From Sialis fuliginosa (Eukaryota; Arthropoda; Insecta; Megaloptera; Sialidae), in the NCBI GenBank assembly GCA_961205875.1, contig OY540821.1:13888001-13952000 (forward strand): a stretch of DNA of 64,000 nucleotides, read 5' to 3'. The notes under the pieces are model-generated. The model was not told where the DNA came from. It did no database searches and worked only from the letters and a program-made list of their open reading frames with translations. Shown here piece by piece: positions 1 through 12,190 of this stretch. The translations under genes and the position numbers were made by a program. The stretch's first letter is position 1. Every line of letters begins with the position of its first letter.

Positions 1-779
1 AAACCGTAACTTTAATTGTCATATAATATTCTACCCAAAAATGTAAACAATGCTACAATGAAAACGCCTATATTAAAAAAAAACGAATGAACCTATCAAA
101 CAACCTGATACAAAGTCCATCAAAGGCGGCTAAGGTAATCAAGAACCTAACTATAATTAAAACCACACAGAATGGACACCTCTTTTCTCTAAAACCCACG
201 CAATCAACGTGGTCAGTAAGCTTTATTGACGTTATCACGACAGTAATAATCTACAATATTTCCTGGTTAGTAAAACAAAGAATCTATTAATCATATGCCG
301 GTGTGCTATCGGGAATTCACTACCCACGCGATTATTTTCAAATATGTATTTTTATTTGTAAGTATGTATATATATATAAATGTACATATACGAAGCATAT
401 ATCATTATATTAAATCCTTCTTTTAATATCTACTTTATTCATTTTTTTAAATATATAAAGTTAAAGCATAGACTTGATTGGTTAGAAAATATTTTTCTTT
501 TCGTAGACTCTTTTCCACTAAGAAATCTAAAAAGTTGTTTTAAGATTAATTATATAGCCACACAATTAAAAATATTGTATTTTTATATATTTTGATGAGC
601 TTAATCCGAATTTGAGGTCAAAATAGCACCTTATTTGATTCATTTTAACTTCAAATTCGATTTCAGTGCCTCAAAATAAATAGAAATACAATGGTCTCCG
701 AAAAAGATATTTAACTTTTTTTGTGTGGCTGTGTTTTTAATAATTAAGTAAACGACTAAAAAAGCTTAAGATTCACCGC
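1..779. other. AT-rich intronic sequence, no gene seen
   Basis: No convincing exon or conserved protein fragment. The only structure I see is an imperfect inverted repeat with arms at 607-624 and 642-659 around a 17-base loop. This stretch is inferred to lie in the large cadherin intron. Confidence 0.6.
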
Positions 780-995
780 AACCCTCATCCCGGGACTGCA
801 GGCCAGAACCCTGTCAGCTCTTCTCTTATGGGGGCAATGTTTATAATTAACCTTATAATTATATAATTTTATTTTTATTTTGTGTAATTTTATTATTTAT
901 TTTTATTTTTATGATTTGTTCTGTTATCGACGTATTGTATTGCCAATCTTTGGTCAAAGACAATAAAAAATATTATTATTATTATTATTATTATA
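780..995 (+). repeat. Probable 3' end of a non-LTR retrotransposon or SINE
   Basis: A relatively GC-rich stretch (about 780-835) is followed by T-rich sequence, then by TTTGGTCAAAGACAATAAAA and a run of ATT triplets at about 973-995. A unique body ending in a simple-repeat tail is typical of a 3' end left by target-primed reverse transcription. No reverse-transcriptase ORF is present, so the class is inferred. Confidence 0.4.
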
Positions 996-2589
996 AGCAT
1001 TAGGAAATATATCCATAAAGTCAATGGCGTATATATCAATTCTTTGGAATTATAAAATTTATTAATAATAAATGTTTTATATTGCGTTTAAAATTATTTC
1101 AGTGATGATCTCTCAATACCAGAGAAATTTCATTTCATAAATAATGAAAATGACATTTGAAAAAAAATGTAACGATTTCGTATATACATATAATAAACTA
1201 GGTTGCTTGATATGCATCCATAAACATTCCTAATCTTAACTATGTAGACATAAAAAAGAAAAACTAAATGATAATATGCATTTTAATTTTCCATCGAACA
1301 TTATTTTGAAATAAATGATAGATACGCGAGTAAATTACCGGTCCATTCTTTGACTATCTCTGCATAAAAACGTAGCAGGAAGCAGAAGTCATCATGCGTC
1401 AATATTTGGGGATAACACATTCGCTCAATTATAATCAAAATTAAAACCAACTCAGTTAACAATAAGGTCAAAACAAAACACGATTCCCTTTTTAACCAGC
1501 GCGATCAAAAATTCAAAGCCAACGTGATCCATAGAGATATGAATGCGGTTGTATTTTTTGTTTCGTTTTGTTTGTGAGATCTGATAGAGTGTAACATTTG
1601 AATAACGTGTGTGAGTTTGTGTGCGAGAGAGAGACCAGTTTAACCGCCCATGAGATATCAGCTGATAAGTAAATTACCTTACTAACCTAGCTATGCAAGG
1701 GATTAGGGTTGTTGTCTGCAAAGATACATATCGTGGTCTGTATTTTGTTGTTAATATGTTTTTATTTTATTTCATTTTTTTAATATAAAATATTTAAACT
1801 TTAATTTAATTATTTTAAATAATAATTTGGAAAAATTATGGTTTAAATTTGTTTGTTTAACACTAATGTATACAGACATTTTAAGGTCCTTAAATAAATT
1901 ATGGTTTAAGCCACTCTTTCAGTTTTTAGACTCAAAAACAATTGCAATATTAACTTCAGCTGTCTAAAAAGTTCAAGAAGATCTTAATACAAAATTAAGG
2001 CAAGATGTTCTTGCATAATTAGTGTTCCGTGCCATTAGCCCCCCACTTAAATTATTGAAAATTTTAAAAAACGTGTAAGGACAAATATTGTTCCTTACAT
2101 CATGAGAATATTAAATATTTTTTATCGAAAACTTTTTCTATAAAACCAATGATTCGGCAGTTATTAAGAAATAAACAGTTAATTTGATCGCGCTAGAATT
2201 TTTCAATCTTGATAATTTTGGCTCAATTTCTCAATGTTCATGATTTTCTTTGATTTTTCTGAGCAATCCTTTTGGTGATAAGGGTGGGGGCAGTAATTTT
2301 TTAGCGTCTTTCCCAAAAAATATTTTTGAAAATTCATAAAAAATACATCATAATATAATTGTTGAATTTCATATCCAAATTTACCCACTGAAATTAACCT
2401 ACAGAATCAAAATTCAAATTGTTATACTTCACGTCTATAATTCGGTCAACACATTCTATCTTTGTGCTAAAATTCAAATTTTTACGTAGAATAGTTTCAG
2501 AGAAATCGCCTGCGACAGACAGACGGATGGACACCGAAGTGATTCCATATAGTAAAATCAGATATCAGAGTTTTTGATATACTTTAAAG
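996..2589. other. Intronic sequence, no gene seen
   Basis: Mostly AT-rich. A less AT-rich, low-repeat patch at about 1320-1680 could be a conserved non-coding element, but nothing identifies it. A degenerate GACAGACAGACGGATGGAC motif at about 2514-2532 is shared with several dispersed repeats further on. Confidence 0.5.
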
Positions 2590-2745
2590 GTTTTTTTGTA
2601 ATGTAACACAGTGGAACGGCGTTCCGGCACCTTTTTTTTCATGGTATAGGAAAAGCTACTTTAAATTTAATTTAAAAGATATTTGAATGGCAAGAAATGA
2701 GTTCCAGCACCTTCTTTTTTTTTTTTTTATAACCTGGTTATAATA
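2590..2745. repeat. Dispersed repeat, family with 16705-16850
   Basis: Shares an ordered set of blocks with 16705-16850: TTTTTTTGTAATGTAA, GTGGAAC, GAAAAGCT followed by TTTAAATTTAATTTAAA, GATATTTGAAT, then (G/T)TTCC(A/G)GCACCTT, a T-rich run and CCTGG. The two copies differ mainly by indels. No terminal repeat or target duplication is clear, so the class is unknown. Confidence 0.55.
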
Positions 2746-3327
2746 ATATGACCATTACGAATTTTAAATGTTAAATCTTAAATACTGTACATCTTCCGAA
2801 TTCCACCGTACTACATTCTCTTGACTTAAGTAAGACCAGTACTTGCATACATTCTTGATTAACTTCCTCGCCACAACTCGAACGGGTTTATTAAATGATA
2901 ATGCATAGGGTCAGTGAGAGAGAGAGAACAAAACATAACAACCATGTCTGTGATGAAAAGGCGCACTGACCCATAGACAATTGATCCGTGACCTATGGCG
3001 GATGGGGGCACGCCAAGCTGCATTAGTTATTCTCTTTTGATTGGGTTGTAATAATCCTTCTGTTATGTCTGTCAAGATTGAAATGCAGTCAAGTATTTTT
3101 CTTAGATATAATGTGATGTTTTTTTGACGTGTGAAACTTGATCTTGGATTATCTGATACGATTTGATTGTTAATAGATTTGTTTATGTTTGATAAGATTA
3201 AGATGTACAGATAAAATTTTGTTTGAAAGGTTATCAAAGATTACAAATTGGTCAAGGCATAAATGGGTGTATGCTATTAAGTATGATAGAACGAATGTAA
3301 GATTATAAATATTCGCGAATATAAATG
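2746..3327. other. Intronic sequence, no gene seen
   Basis: Short open frames exist on the minus strand but show no recognisable domain. The stretch 2880-3050 is somewhat less AT-rich than its surroundings. Confidence 0.5.
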
Positions 3328-3450
3328 CAGAGCCGGCCCTAGCAAGTCTGGCGCCCTGAGCGAAATTTATTTCGCCCCCCAAGAAAAAATAATTTAAAAA
3401 AAAAGCGCCACCAAAAATCCAGCGCCAGGAGTGACCCTAGGGCCGGGGGT
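3328..3450 (+). mobile_element. hAT-like terminus (CAGAGCCGGCCCTAG type)
   Basis: Begins CAGAGCCGGCCCTAG followed by a GGCGCCCTGAGCG block and a C-run. The same start appears at 34702 (CAGAACCGGCCTTAT) and, reversed, at 11202 and 56931. The CAG start and GGCGCC block fit a hAT-type element. The opposite end and target duplication were not found, so this is probably a truncated relic. Confidence 0.5.
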
Positions 3451-5133
3451 AATAACATAGCATTTTTAGTTAAAATTTTAAGTTTTTATAATAAGCTGAA
3501 AAAACCTGACTGTATTCGTTAGGTATAGAAAAATATCATAAACTGTATTATACAGCTTACGAGATAATATCTAACAATAAGAACTGAAATGTGTATTGTA
3601 ATTTTAACAAGAAAATATATTTTTAATTTATTTTTACGTTCATTGCATTATATTATAAACGAAATTGCTATGTGTTGCTGGATAAAAATATGTTTGATTT
3701 ATTTTTATTATATTTAAAAAAAAAGTAACCTCATTTGTTTAGTAAAAAAATAATTATATAACAACTAAAAATAAATACGATGTATACATCCCACTTCAAC
3801 ATATATCAAAAAAACCAACAACAGAAAATGATTTAATTTCAAATATTAAAAAAAAAAAACTAACCCCAACTCTGTTTTCTCTCGCACGTGAGGTAAACAT
3901 AAAATGCATTAAAGACAAGAACAATCAATTAGTAGATATACCGATATTATTGGATTAAAAGTCATAGCTATCTAAGATAGTGTTCATGTAAGTTCATTTT
4001 GTTGTCAATGTAACATAAAATAATACTATTTGACATGTTAAGTATCTGTATAGTTTTTTATTTTAGTTTGTGGTTGGTCTGGTTAAATTATTCTGTGGTT
4101 CAATGGGCATATATACTTAAGGTCTTGAATGAATAGGTCTGTGTGGATAAAGTAAGAAGAAGAAAAAAACAAGTGCTTTAAACATGTAACACACTGTTAA
4201 TATAAAGGTTTGGAATAACTTAAAAGGATTTCGTATTCTCTTGAAGATTATTTTGATTTACATTTTGTCAAGTTGAGTAATGAAATAAATAGTCATGTTT
4301 TCTAAACAAATTTTGTATCTTACAAAAAAATAACAGTTTATGATTTATTAAATTTTGAAATAATTAAATCCCGCGCGCAAAGCCTGTCGCAAAGCATGTA
4401 CGTTTTTCTATTACGACCTTGACATTAAAGTTTCTTGTAGTTTATGTAATAAAATTAACTACCGTCATTTCTGCCTCTCCCACAGTAATAATTACTATTA
4501 TTTTCTATACATCTCGAATATTGTTCATGGTATTTCTTTAGAAGTTATTATACAAGAAATTACTGTAGACGGGATATGGTATTTCGTATCATTATTATTT
4601 ATTTTTTCCATTTGTCGTGATTGAATGTTATTATTAAAGGAATGTAATGTATTCTATTTTTATTATTGTGGGTAGAAATTGGTAGAAAAACACTGACATA
4701 TTATTATGTATGTACATACAATATACATGTCTTTTAAAATATCTGCACTTTGATCCCAATCAAAATATTTATTACTCCAAAACTTGTTCAAGAATTTAGA
4801 AAAAACTAAATTATTTGAAAACAAATAATAACTATCTATGTATGTATACAGAATAAGCCAATAGTAAGATTATTTGCGTAGCTAACAATTATATCAAATA
4901 AAAGTGAAATGGGGAAAAACAAGTGCATTTCTTTTATTTGATTTCTTAAATTATTTTTCAATAATTGAGAATTTATTTACTTGTTTTTTCAAAAATACAG
5001 CTGCGTTATTATTATGTTACAGTAAAGAAAAAATATGTTTTTCCAATGACTCCAAATATTACCAATTTTGTCAATAATAAAAAGTTTTCATGACGTCATA
5101 ACTGTGTTATAAATAAAAAACAAACATATCGGT
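3451..5133. other. AT-rich intronic sequence, no gene seen
   Basis: No coding signal and no clear repeat structure. A perfect TGACGTCA palindrome (CRE-type site) sits at 5091-5098, but on its own it is weak evidence for regulation. Confidence 0.5.
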
Positions 5134-5177
5134 CAGCGGTTCTTAAACTAGGGTCCAGTGAACTTTTGCCAAGGGTT
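5134..5177 (+). mobile_element. hAT (Charlie-like) left-end fragment
   Basis: CAGCGGTTCTTAAACTAGGG followed by GTCCAGTGAACTTTTGCC has the form of a Charlie-type hAT end. It resembles the reversed end at 48945-48960. It stops abruptly at about 5178, where the foldback element begins, so it looks like a chimeric junction or a nested insertion. Confidence 0.5.
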
Positions 5178-6113
5178 TTTTCTTGTATTTTAGTCGATAT
5201 TTGTATGACGAGTTGAAGTTCACTGCAGTAAATTTCACTAAAAAATTTTGAATTTTTGATTTCGTTAAAAGTATGTTTATTGTATAGAAAATGACGTGAA
5301 AAGTTGAATGCTTCAAACCGCAGGTCTGTATCTCAAACCGTTCTCGAGATATAGCCTCTCAAAGTTTTAGTTTTTTCAAATTTTTGGAGAAAAAAGGCCA
5401 TAACTTTTGAACGCGTTGTCGGAATTGATTTTAGTTGACGGATTTGAAATCAGCGTGTCAAAATCTATATAATGACATGTATAATACTTTAAAATCCGAC
5501 AAAAAATTTTTGGTCAAAAATCGACATTTTTTTAAGGTATACCCCTTTGAATTTTTTCGATTTTTCGCGAAATTTTTTTTTTCAAGTTTTAAGGTATTAT
5601 ACATGTCATTATATAGATTTTGACACGCTGATTTCAAATCCGTCAACTAAAATCAATTCCGACTACACGTTCAAAAGTTATGGCCTTTTTTCTTCAAAAA
5701 TTTGAAAAAACTAAAACTTCGAGAGGCTATATCTCGAGAACGGTTTGAGATACAGACCTGCGGTTTGAAGCATTCAACTTTTCACGTCATTTTCTACACA
5801 ATGAACACACTTTTAATGAAATCAAAAATTTAAAAAAAATTTGTGAAATTTCCTGCAGTGAACTTCAACTCATCATACAAATATCGACTAAAATACAAGA
5901 AAATAAGACGTAGAGGTATTATAGTTTTATAATTGAGCGTGTAAATTAATATTAAATGCTATTTTTGATTAAAATGCTTGAGTTGCACATAAAGATGAAT
6001 ATTCTAATAATATTTTTAAATTATTTATTAACTGAAAACACAGATTTGTATTAATTTACACATAAAGTAAAGGAAGCACTGCTTTCCCTGCTTCCATGGA
6101 TGCTTCGCCACTG
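5178..6113 (+). mobile_element. Foldback hAT-type element, copy 1
   Basis: Two inverted arms, about 5180-5500 and 5590-5913, surround a non-palindromic centre. Sequence continues after the right arm to a terminus reading CTTCGCCACTG at 6103-6113. The same terminus ends copy 3 at 37493, where an 8-bp near-duplication supports hAT. Near-identical 62-codon frames on both strands (5435-5623 plus, 5458-5646 minus) follow from the palindrome and show no known domain, so I do not call them genes. The original left end is missing. Confidence 0.7.
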
Positions 6114-7133
6114 CTCTAAAGGGCATATCAAGTAAAAAAATATTACCCATTTATCCCTCACATCCCTTTTACTTAAAAATTAAATTTAAACCTATTGAAC
6201 TTTCATTATTATTTTTTTTTAAATAATTGATAACTACATAAATATAATATAAGACATTAACCTACTATACAATTATAAAATATATCATACAGTCGAATGA
6301 CACGACTTGAAATAAATATCAAAAAACATACAGAGACAGTTTAAAATACAAAATGATTAAATGTTAATGATGCTTATAAAAGTGTAGGACCATTAATCAA
6401 AGCAAGGAAACGGTTTCAGGCCCACAAATCATTCAGAGTTAATTTCATTGGATTCCTCAGAAGGAAGACAAGAAAAAAAGAGACAAAAAGTTTGCCGTTC
6501 TTTTATTTGAGATTCGAATTAACTGCAATATGACATTTTTTCGTAAAATTAAAATAAAACGAAAAAGTCATTTAATAGACGTACCATTCAATTATTATTT
6601 AATGTGATCACAAAGTACTAAATTACCCCATGTATTCTTCATTTATCTACTTTAGATGTCTGTTAATATGTTGATTGTAGATTCATATCACTATTATATT
6701 ACATATAGCTGTAATAATAGTAATCGGTTAATAATGTTTATTTTCATAACTTTATTAACATTGACACTTCACCAATAGAAGCTAAATATTATGATTATAA
6801 TATTGTCATATCATTACGAAGAGCCTAAATTGCTTTCATTACTCGACTAACTTGTTTTAATTAAAACAATTAGTGAACCCAAAAAACTGTGATCCGACAT
6901 ATGTATATTTGTATTAATATTGTTAGTCTAGTCAACGATTAAAATTTTTTAGTTAATTTAAATTATTCAGCACAAAAAATGAATACCGTATTCATTTCAT
7001 TATTAATATACTAGATTACATATAAGTGACCATTTATAAAATGGAATCTGTTTTTAACAGTGGTTCTAAACTTTTTTGTGTATGTGCCATTCAGAATTTT
7101 GATAAACAAGATATAGATTACTTAATAATAAAT
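6114..7133. other. AT-rich intronic sequence
   Basis: No gene seen. A short CAGTGGTTCTAAAC sequence near 7059 resembles a hAT-type end, but no partner terminus is visible. Confidence 0.5.
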
Positions 7134-7188
7134 ACAGGGTGTCCAAGATAAGCGTGGAATGCATGGGGATTTCATAAATGTTAAGAGA
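7134..7188. repeat. Repeat terminus, inverted match to 28275-28329
   Basis: Begins TACAGGGTGTCCAAGATAAG. Its reverse complement matches 28275-28329 over about 55 bases with only a few differences. Flanking similarity fades quickly, so both look like ends of one repeat family. No genes link them, so a single 21-kb element is unlikely. Confidence 0.55.
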
Positions 7189-8196
7189 TACAAGAATTAT
7201 TTATAAGGGAGGGGTAATAAGTAGATAGATACTTTTCGTTTGTTTCATAAATCACTTTTTGTGTATAGGATTAAAAATTGTATATCACTTTTATTTTTCA
7301 AGTTAAAAGCCCTAACTTTTGTTTTTCTTATGGGCCACTAAGTTGGCTATAGCATATTTGAACGTGTTTTTTACTCTACTTTACAACGATATGTAACTTG
7401 TCATATTTATTTTCTAGAAAGGGGATGGGGGCAGGACGGTGCATTCTAATTTTAACTGTAAAATTAAACTTACATTGATTGAAAATTTTTTTGGTATTAA
7501 AACTTGTTTACTCTAAAATATCGTTTTAGTATGCACTATCTTTCCCATGCCTATGGTTCATATATTTTAATTCAGTCTTATTATTAGATCATAACATGAT
7601 AAATGTAAGAGATCGATTTGAAAGTTTAAAGTGTAGATACTTTTTTTATTCATATATATTTAAATTACTATTTATTTTAATGTATTTCTCGAATAAATAC
7701 AGATACCGTTAACAAGAAACTAAAGTTAATAACACACAAAACTTAATCGGAATGCGTTCATCAGAAAATTTCATAAAATTTACAAAAAAACAATCCAAGT
7801 CTGGCACACATTTCAGGTATATAATGAACAATTTCAATTTGAATATATTTAGATCGATACACTCGACCAAAACAAACGATAACTGGGTTAGTGGTTTAAA
7901 CTGAAGGGTGCCTGTTGTCTGCTTCAACCCTCCTATTTTTCAACTCCCTTCAAAATACCGGGATTAGGACGTACCATGTTTCGTTACACGTGTACGTGCG
8001 TGCAAACAAATGCATGGCATTTCAGTGCTGTTAAAACATGAAGTTAGTTATTCGGAAATTGTCAAATGTTTTTTTTTTTTTTGTAATGATATACCGTGAA
8101 TAAATTATATATAGGAAGCAGTTTTTTGTAGATTAACTTCAGAAGAGACAAAATATGCTAAGAAAAATACGTGAAACGTTGAATTTTTCAAAAAAA
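7189..8196. other. AT-rich intronic sequence, no gene seen
   Basis: No convincing coding or RNA gene. The stretch at about 7930-8045 is less AT-rich. From about 8115 sequence weakly related to the next foldback element begins. Confidence 0.5.
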
Positions 8197-9170
8197 ATTA
8201 GTTATGAAACACATTAAGTTCAAGCTTTTACTTTAAATAAATTCTTATATATTTATATAACAACTAAATGATTCTACGTCTTATTTTCTTGTATTTTAGT
8301 CGATATTTGTATGACGAGTTGAAGTTCACTGCAGGAAATTTCACTAAAATTTTTTTAATTTTTGATTTCATTTAAAAGTGTGTTCATTGTGTAGAAAATG
8401 ACGTGAAAAGTTGTTTGTTTTAAACCGCAGGTCTGTATCTCAAACCGTTCTCGAGATATAGCCTCTCAAAGTTTTAGTTTTTTCAAATTTTTTGAGAAAA
8501 AAGGCCATAACTTTTGAACGCGTGGTCGGAATTGATTTTAGTTGACGGATTTGAAATCAGCGTGTCAAAATCTATATAATGACATGTATAATACCTTAAA
8601 ACTCGAAAAAAAAAAATTTCGCGAAAAATCGAAAAAATTCAAAGGGGTATACCTTAAAAAAATGTCGATTTTTGACCAAAATTTTTTTGTCGAGTTTTAA
8701 AGTATTATACATGTCATTATATAGATTTTGACACGCTGATTTCAAATCCATCAACTAAAATCAATTCCGACCACGCGTTCAAAAGTTATGGTCTTTTTTC
8801 TCCAAAAATTTGAAAAAACTAAAACTTCGAGAGGCCATATCTCGAGAACGGTTTGAGATACAGACCTGCGGTTTGAAACAAACAACTTTTCACGTCATTT
8901 TCTATACAATAAACATACTTTTAACGAAATCAAAAATTCAAAAATTTTTAGTGAAATTTCCTGCAGTGAACTTCAACTCGTCATACAAATATCGACTAAA
9001 ATACAAGAAAATAAGACGTAGAATCATTTAGACACTCTAAATATATAAGGATTTTTTTTTTAAGTAAAAGCTTGAACTGAATGTGTTTCATAACTAGTTT
9101 TTTTGTTAATAGGAGGGGGAGGATGGACAAAATATGCTTCCCTTATTAAAAATTTCACGCCTCGCCTCTG
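8197..9170. mobile_element. Foldback hAT-type element, copy 2 (both flanks left-type)
   Basis: The core at 8275-9021 starts CTACGTCTTATTTTCTTG and ends with its reverse complement. The inverted symmetry continues outward (TAAATGATT against AATCATTTA) to about 8197 and 9105. The right end reads CACGCCTCGCCTCTG, the reverse complement of the left-end type seen at 36441. This copy therefore looks like a left-end/left-end palindrome. The central loop (about 8590-8700) is inverted relative to copies 1 and 3. The far-left terminus is not resolved. Confidence 0.65.
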
Positions 9171-9601
9171 CGGTTTCGACCGTGTATATTTCAAAATCGA
9201 TATTTACCATATATTTTTTTATATTTCGGTGTATAAATTTTCTCTTCTTAACTTTTGGTGACTCCAGTATTACATATCGTGCAGTTGTTAGAATGCAGTG
9301 AACTCCTGGGTAAAGTCAAGAACGATCCGATCAACCGATGTGATAATACACGCACTCACGAGTAACTGGAAAGTGTTTCTGATTTCAAACGACACGAACG
9401 ATGTCGTGGGTGTTAAAGTGGTAAAATGTGGGTGAAATGCATAATGTTACAATACTTAATATTTATATTCGTGTTTCGGGTAATTATAAAATGTACAGAA
9501 CGGAATCTAGATAATTTTGCACCCGAGGCAAAGTATCCCTATAGATTTACTTCAATCTAACCGAGTAGGACTGTACACAAGTAGAAATATACCTACTAAA
9601 A
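9171..9601. other. Intronic sequence, no gene seen
   Basis: Unremarkable apart from a block near 9510-9540 (ATTTTGCACCCGAGG) that resembles 61300-61320 (ATTTTGCACCTGAGG). This suggests a degenerate dispersed repeat. Confidence 0.4.
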
Positions 9602-9680
9602 CAGTCCTGGCTAACCCAAATTGCTCCACGGGCCGCATAGACAACCTAAAATTCGAGGGCCGCACATAAATAATAATTCT
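9602..9680 (+). mobile_element. hAT-like terminus fragment
   Basis: Starts CAGTCCTGGCTAACCCA and contains two GGGCCGCA blocks, a pattern common near hAT termini; compare the CGGCCC blocks of the element at 23804-24102. No matching right end is visible. Low-confidence relic. Confidence 0.35.
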
Positions 9681-10689
9681 AAATTAATAAATCTAAAATT
9701 AATTATTTTTTAGTTAATTCAATTTTCAACTTTCCATAAAAAAATCAATTTAAAGATAAGAAAATTAAAAGGAACATCATAACTTACTTTATACATAAAT
9801 AATAATTTTCATTATTTTTCATCTAATATTTCTTTTAATTCACGAATATTTAAACATTAGAATGCGTAAATATCAAAACAATAAAATAGTTTACGTTTAC
9901 GTCGGATCACAATCGTGACCCGAAAACTTCAAGACCCGCACCCCCATATACCCTAAATTCAACGCCAATGCACACAATTCATAATAATTTAAGAAAAAAA
10001 CAGAACGAGATGGTTTAGATTTTCACAAAATAACATTGATACAAAACGAGACCTACCTAACTCTCGTCTCGTGCTGACGATACAACCAAGCCAGAAATAA
10101 TATATCAATCGATAAAACGTTCAATCACATATTCATGTAAACAACGTAATATTTTTATTTGTCTTTTGAACTCGAACCATCCGTTTTATGGGGATGATAG
10201 ACATAAAAAATAAATAGACATAAAAACCAATTTAAAACGGTAACCCAGTTGTCAGTATTGATCAGTATCATGTTAAAAATATTTAATTGGCTGTTCAAAT
10301 GAAGTACCATGTATTTATTTGCATTAAAAAATAATTATACCTTGCTACATTCATACATATGTATATTAGCAAAACACACGTTTTTTGTAATTTTTTTTTT
10401 CATATCGTATTTAATTTTCTAGTAATCTGTTTGTAAAACCATCGACTTATCGACATTTTTTTTAATACAGATAATCATGTTGGCATATATTATGCTCGTT
10501 ATACCAACAACAATTTAGCACACGTTTTGGTAAAAACAAAAATGTCAATATGGAAGATTTAATTTGATTAATTAAGCGTTTTATTTATTTGAATAACTAT
10601 TGTTAAAATGATATTTATGTTAAAAATAAAATAAAATATTGTTAAAAAAACTCCCCCTAAAAAAATGTTAAAAAATCGCCGAAAACGTC
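9681..10689. other. AT-rich intronic sequence, no gene seen
   Basis: No coding exon, RNA gene or repeat boundary recognised. Confidence 0.5.
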
Positions 10690-10904
10690 AATTAAAATTG
10701 ATAAATTAACAAATAAGTTGAATAATTAATATCTCAGCTTGGCACGATCCTACAGACTCAAACTTTTTTTTAAAATATAGCTTACATACATCATTAACTT
10801 TAAGAATATCAAATGCCCGAAGACCGTCGAGACCTCCTTCCCCTATCATGAACAAATTAAAATTGATAAATCAACAAATAAGTTGATTAGTTAGTATCTC
10901 AGCT
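10690..10904 (+). repeat. Pair of about 50-bp direct repeats
   Basis: The block at 10690-10739 recurs at 10855-10904. Both read AATTAAAATTGATAAAT(T/C)A, then ACAAATAAGTTGA and TATCTCAGCT, with a few substitutions. The spacing is about 165 bases. It could be a local duplication or the direct ends of a small element. Confidence 0.6.
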
Positions 10905-11103
10905 AATACCTTATTAAAGGTTTTCTGGGTTGCTGAATAAGTATTTGTCAGTTAGCAGCTATCAAATAATCGTTTTTTTTTTTAGAAATTAACATTGTTT
11001 ATATTTAGCTATATTTTTTGCTTAATCGGATTTAACTGATCGACAAAAAATTTAAAGATGAAAAAAAGTTTACTCAAAAATTACACTGATTTGAACCAAA
11101 AAA

Positions 11104-11202
11104 GTGACTTATGCTCCATTTTGCGCCGCCCCATTTGGCCTGGCGTCCTGGGCAGTCGCTCTGGTTCGCCCCCCCCCCCCCCCCCCCCTAAAGCCGGAAC
11201 TG
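11104..11202 (-). mobile_element. hAT-like terminus with a 20-base C run
   Basis: Read on the minus strand it begins CAGTTCCGGCTTTA at 11202, the terminus type seen at 3328, 34702 and 56931. A run of 20 C occupies 11169-11188, followed (plus-strand upstream) by GGCGTCCTGGGCAG and GCGCCGCCCC. The plus-strand 100-codon frame through it has a proline run created by the C tract and is not a gene. Confidence 0.5.
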
Positions 11203-11689
11203 ATTACTAAAGTAAATTATATAGGTATCAAACGTATATATTCATATGCAAAACAATGTTTTGGTTCTATGCTAACGCCGCCACATAAAGTTCGCGACTA
11301 CCCCAATTTGAATTTCATGTATCGGGGAAGTTCTAATGACCACCACAACCAACTAATCGATAAAAGGGAATGTCGGGCAATAATAATCGTTTTCTACCCT
11401 GCTTAGTTGCTCCATTTTCTATACAATATGTTTAATATAATTTCGAATTTCATAACTTATAATAATTTTCCATTGTCATATACATTTCAGTATTGTTTTG
11501 TAAACTTATTTTAAGAAACAAATTATCATGAATTACAAACTCAGTGATATATTTATTAAGTAAATTAGATTTTTTGCTCGGGGCCTTAATTGGGCCTTGG
11601 GCATTACAATAAAAATGATTCTGCACTAAAAAGTACAGGCTACATTCTAAATTTCGATTCTTTTTGGTTGTATCGGGGTAATTAATTGA

Positions 11690-11770
11690 AATATATAATT
11701 GGTACAATGTGCGACGAAACGTTGGTCGATAGAACGACGAAACCAACGCTTATACTCATAATCCAAGATA
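11690..11770 (+). repeat. Penelope-like repeat fragment, copy B
   Basis: Contains CAATGTGCGACGAAACGTTG and GTCGAT, the block also found at 23640-23665, and ends in ATCCAAGAT, near CCAAGAT in the other copy. Such GACGAAACGTTGG blocks occur with hammerhead-like motifs in Penelope-like elements. The upstream CTGATGA-type box is not recognisable here. Confidence 0.4.
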
Positions 11771-11779
11771 AATTTTGAT

Positions 11780-12190
11780 TTCTGAACTACTCGAATTATA
11801 TCGATTAAATAAATACAATTCCAATTTATTAGAATTAGCAGAAAACCAATACAAATTATCGTATAACAAATAGGGCACGTCTCCTCTACACATTAGGGAA
11901 GACGACATTGGTCGGCCAATCTGTGTTTACTTTTGCGCTGTTGACAAAGCCAACTTTACGAATTAGTTTAATAGGGAATTAATTGAAATGTGGAGAGAAC
12001 GGCGAGTAGAATTATTCATTAAATCCATATATTAATGCTTCCTCATCAGCATACAAAGTATCGGAACAGTTCAAGTGGAACCACCTCTGCAGAACGAAGA
12101 TATCTTATTTCCTTTTCACTAATGCCTTAATGGAATCAATTAATACGCTCGAGATTTAATTGAACCAGTGGTCAGTGTAAGTAAATCTAT
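11780..12190. promoter_or_regulatory. Possible intronic regulatory block rich in TAATTGA
   Basis: Less AT-rich than its surroundings and free of obvious repeats. It holds several homeodomain-type cores: TTAATTGAAAT near 11977, CAATTAATAC near 12137 and TTTAATTGAACC near 12157. A regulatory role is inference only; such cores arise by chance in AT-rich DNA. Confidence 0.2.

Noticed and set aside
5435..5646. Pairs of 62-codon frames on both strands (also at 36808-37019 and 63678-63889)
   Set aside because: The near-identical proteins on both strands follow directly from the palindromic arms of the foldback element. There is no domain, no independent start context and no sign of codon constraint.
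11104..11406. 100-codon plus-strand frame with a proline run
   Set aside because: The proline run is a 20-base C tract inside a hAT-like terminus; the rest has no recognisable protein features.
11450..11746. 98-codon minus-strand frame
   Set aside because: It overlaps a Penelope-like repeat fragment and AT-rich DNA; composition is what chance frames look like here and no motif is visible.
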